NCBI RefSeq assembly: GCF_026241515.1
Contig: NZ_JAPHPW010000004.1
Coordinates: 211,207 to 275,206, forward strand
Length of the DNA: 64,000 nucleotides
DNA from: Vibrio sp. 14G-20
GTDB lineage: Bacteria > Pseudomonadota > Gammaproteobacteria > Enterobacterales > Vibrionaceae
Direction of reading: 5' to 3'
A model generated the notes under the pieces. That model worked only from the letters and a program-made list of their open reading frames with translations. It had not been told where the DNA came from and ran no database searches. The translations under genes and the position numbers were made by a program. This document shows positions 62,574 to 64,000 of this stretch, in pieces; the first letter of the stretch is position 1; each line of letters starts with the position of its first letter.

Positions 62574-62936
62574 TTAGCTACCAATCGCAATTCTATCAAC
62601 TTCAATTGTTGCCTCTTCCCAGCTATCTTTTTCAACGTTGCCAACAATCGTTATCTTGTCATTTGGAGCAATCGTCAAACCAGCCCAAGCTTCATCCTCT
62701 ACTTCGATCACAATTGTGTTTTTACCATCAGTAAACTTGTACTCGTCATCTCCCAAAGAGTGCACAATGTTACCCGTCACCTGAACTTGGGTATCATCTC
62801 TTGCTTCTAGGACTTGAGCAACCGTAACAGGAGCGCTAGCCGTCGGGCCATTAAATCCGCCCGTTGCTGGTAAAGTGTTTGCTGTTGCTAAGCCTGAAGC
62901 CAGAACCAGTGTAGTAGCAATAAGTACGTTTTTCAT
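62574..62936 (-). CDS. YgiW/YdeI family periplasmic OB-fold stress protein
   Basis: 120 residues with a signal peptide (cleavage near TAN-TLPA, residue 20). GGFNGPTASAPVTVAQVLEA, then VQVTGNIVHSLGDDEYKFTD and IVIEVEDEAWAGL are the BOF (bacterial OB-fold) pattern of YgiW/YdeI/VisP, linked with hydrogen peroxide, cadmium, acid and antimicrobial-peptide stress in enterobacteria. It is a single-gene unit. TTAGAGGTTCTT precedes the ATG. Confidence 0.87.
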   Translation of the reverse strand: MKNVLIATTLVLASGLATANTLPATGGFNGPTASAPVTVAQVLEARDDTQVQVTGNIVHSLGDDEYKFTDGKNTIVIEVEDEAWAGLTIAPNDKITIVGNVEKDSWEEATIEVDRIAIGS

Positions 62937-63385
62937 AAGAACCTCTAAGGAGTCATAGTTTGTTTTGATGGGTGTACTATGCAGGAGGTGGTATTAATCG
63001 CGGATGAAAGTAGCGTTCATAATTCATTCATGTTGAAAATACGTAGAATGACAATACCCAAAAAAACCATAACCACATGATCTTAATGGTGATTTTAAAC
63101 GCTATCTTAATCGAATAATTTTACTTTTTACGAAAATCATTCCTTTCCTAGAGCTCTTGCTCTTTGTTATTCAGTATTAGCCCAGTAATAAGTCATCAAC
63201 AGAGTCGCTTTCCAAGCACCAATTGAATAGCACTCGATGAAGCTACACAATGAGAGCTTTCTAAAACTAAGGCCTCGCGCGCGGCCTTAGTTTTTCTACC
63301 TAGCGATTATAACTGTCCTATAACGGTTACAGTTACCCGACTTCACTGACTTTTCTTGCTAACCTTTATTGCCAGCTTAGCTTAC
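62937..63385. other. Gene-free stretch with an orphan terminator
   Basis: About 450 bases. The left part holds the YgiW-like promoter. A strong plus-strand terminator is at 63265-63297 but no ORF precedes it on that strand, so it may close a small RNA or be the remnant of a deleted gene. Confidence 0.5.
63265..63297 (+). terminator. Strong terminator with no gene upstream
   Basis: AACTAAGGCC and GGCCTTAGTT form a ten-base stem with an eight-base GC-rich loop, followed by TTTCT. Confidence 0.8.
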
Positions 63386-63577
63386 TTACTGACTAAGTTG
63401 ACTGAACTTCGGCAAGCTCTTCACAAACCTCTGATGAACATCCATATAGGTTTGCATATAGATTTCATCGATATTGTCGCCACTCGGGAAGCTAGATGAG
63501 AAATCGACGTGTTTACGGTCAATCGACAATTTAGCGGCCTCAACAATGTGAGCAATGAACATTCGAGGAGCTTCCAA
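63386..63577 (-). pseudogene. Minus-strand C-terminal gene remnant
   Basis: A minus-strand frame from about 63577 to the stop at 63386 encodes EAPRMFIAHIVEAAKLSIDR and ends FVKSLPKFSQLSQ, with coding-like composition. Further upstream the frame crosses the Lrp-like sequence in antisense, so the natural N terminus is missing. I do not recognise the product. It looks like the tail of a gene fused to the Lrp remnant by a deletion. Confidence 0.4.
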
Positions 63578-63958
63578 GCCGATAGAGTATCGCTGTCGCC
63601 CTCTCCTTGTTTGCGTCGAGTTCGAGCACTGGAGAAACAAGGGATTATACGTGGCTATCACGCCAGTGTTGACCAAGAGGCGTGTGGCTTACCTGTGAAT
63701 GTATTTGTGTTAGCGAAGCTTGAAAAGCCGACAGAAGAGAACATGTGAGACTTCGAGCAGCATATTGAAGTGATAGATGAAGTATTGGAGTGTTTTTTGA
63801 TGACAGGCAATCACGACTACCTATTGCATGTGGTCAGTGAATCGCTCAAAAGCTATGAGCAGTTTATCCGCAAGCAACTAACTCGCCTACCCAATATAGC
63901 TTCGATTGAATCCAGCTTCGCCTTCGGTCAGGTAAAAACAAAGACTGTAGTGGCATAG
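63578..63958 (+). pseudogene. Lrp/AsnC family regulator, truncated and interrupted
   Basis: The frame gives VSLSPSPCLRRVRALEKQGI, which is the recognition helix of Lrp/AsnC proteins, then IRGYHASVDQEACGLPVNVF and the ACT-like effector half to KTKTVVA at 63958. The first 30 or so residues of a normal Lrp protein are missing, and an in-frame TGA at 63746-63748 splits it where homologues would have an amino acid (EENM-stop-DFEQHIE). Both defects make a working protein unlikely. The flanking minus-strand remnant supports a deletion event. Confidence 0.75.
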
Positions 63959-64000
63959 TGAATTTGGTCACTTAGTTAGAGGTGATATCATCACCTCATA

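Noticed and set aside
1..64000. rRNA, tRNA, insertion sequences, integrase or prophage genes
   Set aside because: None recognised on either strand; the accessory blocks carry no transposase or integrase that I can see.

Overview
The window looks like chromosome 1 of a marine Vibrio, most likely near the Splendidus clade. The evidence is the cqsA/cqsS (CAI-1) quorum-sensing pair, relV, the moderate GC content with AT-rich spacers, and a gene order (cobTSU, tcyP, sbcB, cidA/cidB-type genes, cdd, purT, tpm, relV, ihfA) that I recall from the V. cholerae O1 chromosome near VC1222-VC1239. No rRNA, tRNA, CRISPR array or intact insertion sequence was seen.

Layout. 1-4.6 kb: a cut-off M3 peptidase, the cobT-cobS-cobU-cobC operon for the lower ligand of cobalamin, and a flavin-reductase-like gene, all on the minus strand. 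5-7.6 kb: a 29-codon basic ORF, an SDR-like protein and the cystine transporter. 7.7-22.3 kb: an accessory block interrupting the recalled V. cholerae order. It holds an aldo-keto reductase/GlcG pair with a divergent LysR gene, a DUF2058 protein, a secreted sphingomyelinase next to a membrane-anchored lipase-foldase-like protein, an AraC regulator, DUF2804, a sterol-desaturase-like enzyme, and a divergent chaperone-usher fimbrial operon. 22.3-29.8 kb: the conserved housekeeping block (sbcB to ihfA). 30.4-34.0 kb: a zinc-starvation operon. 34-45 kb: aspartoacylase, an EamA exporter with its MocR regulator, cqsA/cqsS, a TauD-type dioxygenase, a degenerate metallo-beta-lactamase-fold protein with a divergent LysR gene, and an ACT protein. 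45-64 kb: a chemoreceptor, DUF1826, YceI, an HU protein, an ionotropic-glutamate-receptor-like channel, DUF1007 with a NicO permease, a phosphodiesterase, a diguanylate cyclase, a DUF1800/DUF1501 pair, a YgiW-type OB protein and a broken Lrp-family gene.

The strongest theme is zinc economy. Four Zur-box-like palindromes (about 30.4, 35.0, 48.4 and 52.9 kb) lie before zur-pyrC paralogue-gamma carbonic anhydrase-COG0523 GTPase, an aspartoacylase, DUF1826, and DUF1007-NicO. The dihydroorotase paralogue has Gln in place of one metal-binding His. DUF1826 carries an HxD...H...R pattern like Fe(II)/2-oxoglutarate oxygenases. Together these suggest that zinc-free or zinc-sparing replacements, a zinc chaperone and a metal permease are switched on when zinc runs out.

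Other points worth attention are the sphingomyelinase/foldase-like pair, the fimbrial operon with two DUF4402-like subunits, the signal-peptide-like N terminus of RelV, a CqsS whose ligand-specificity position appears to be Phe, the glutamate-receptor-like channel, and several small genes with good ribosome binding sites. All functions are read from sequence patterns and memory of protein families; no searches were run.
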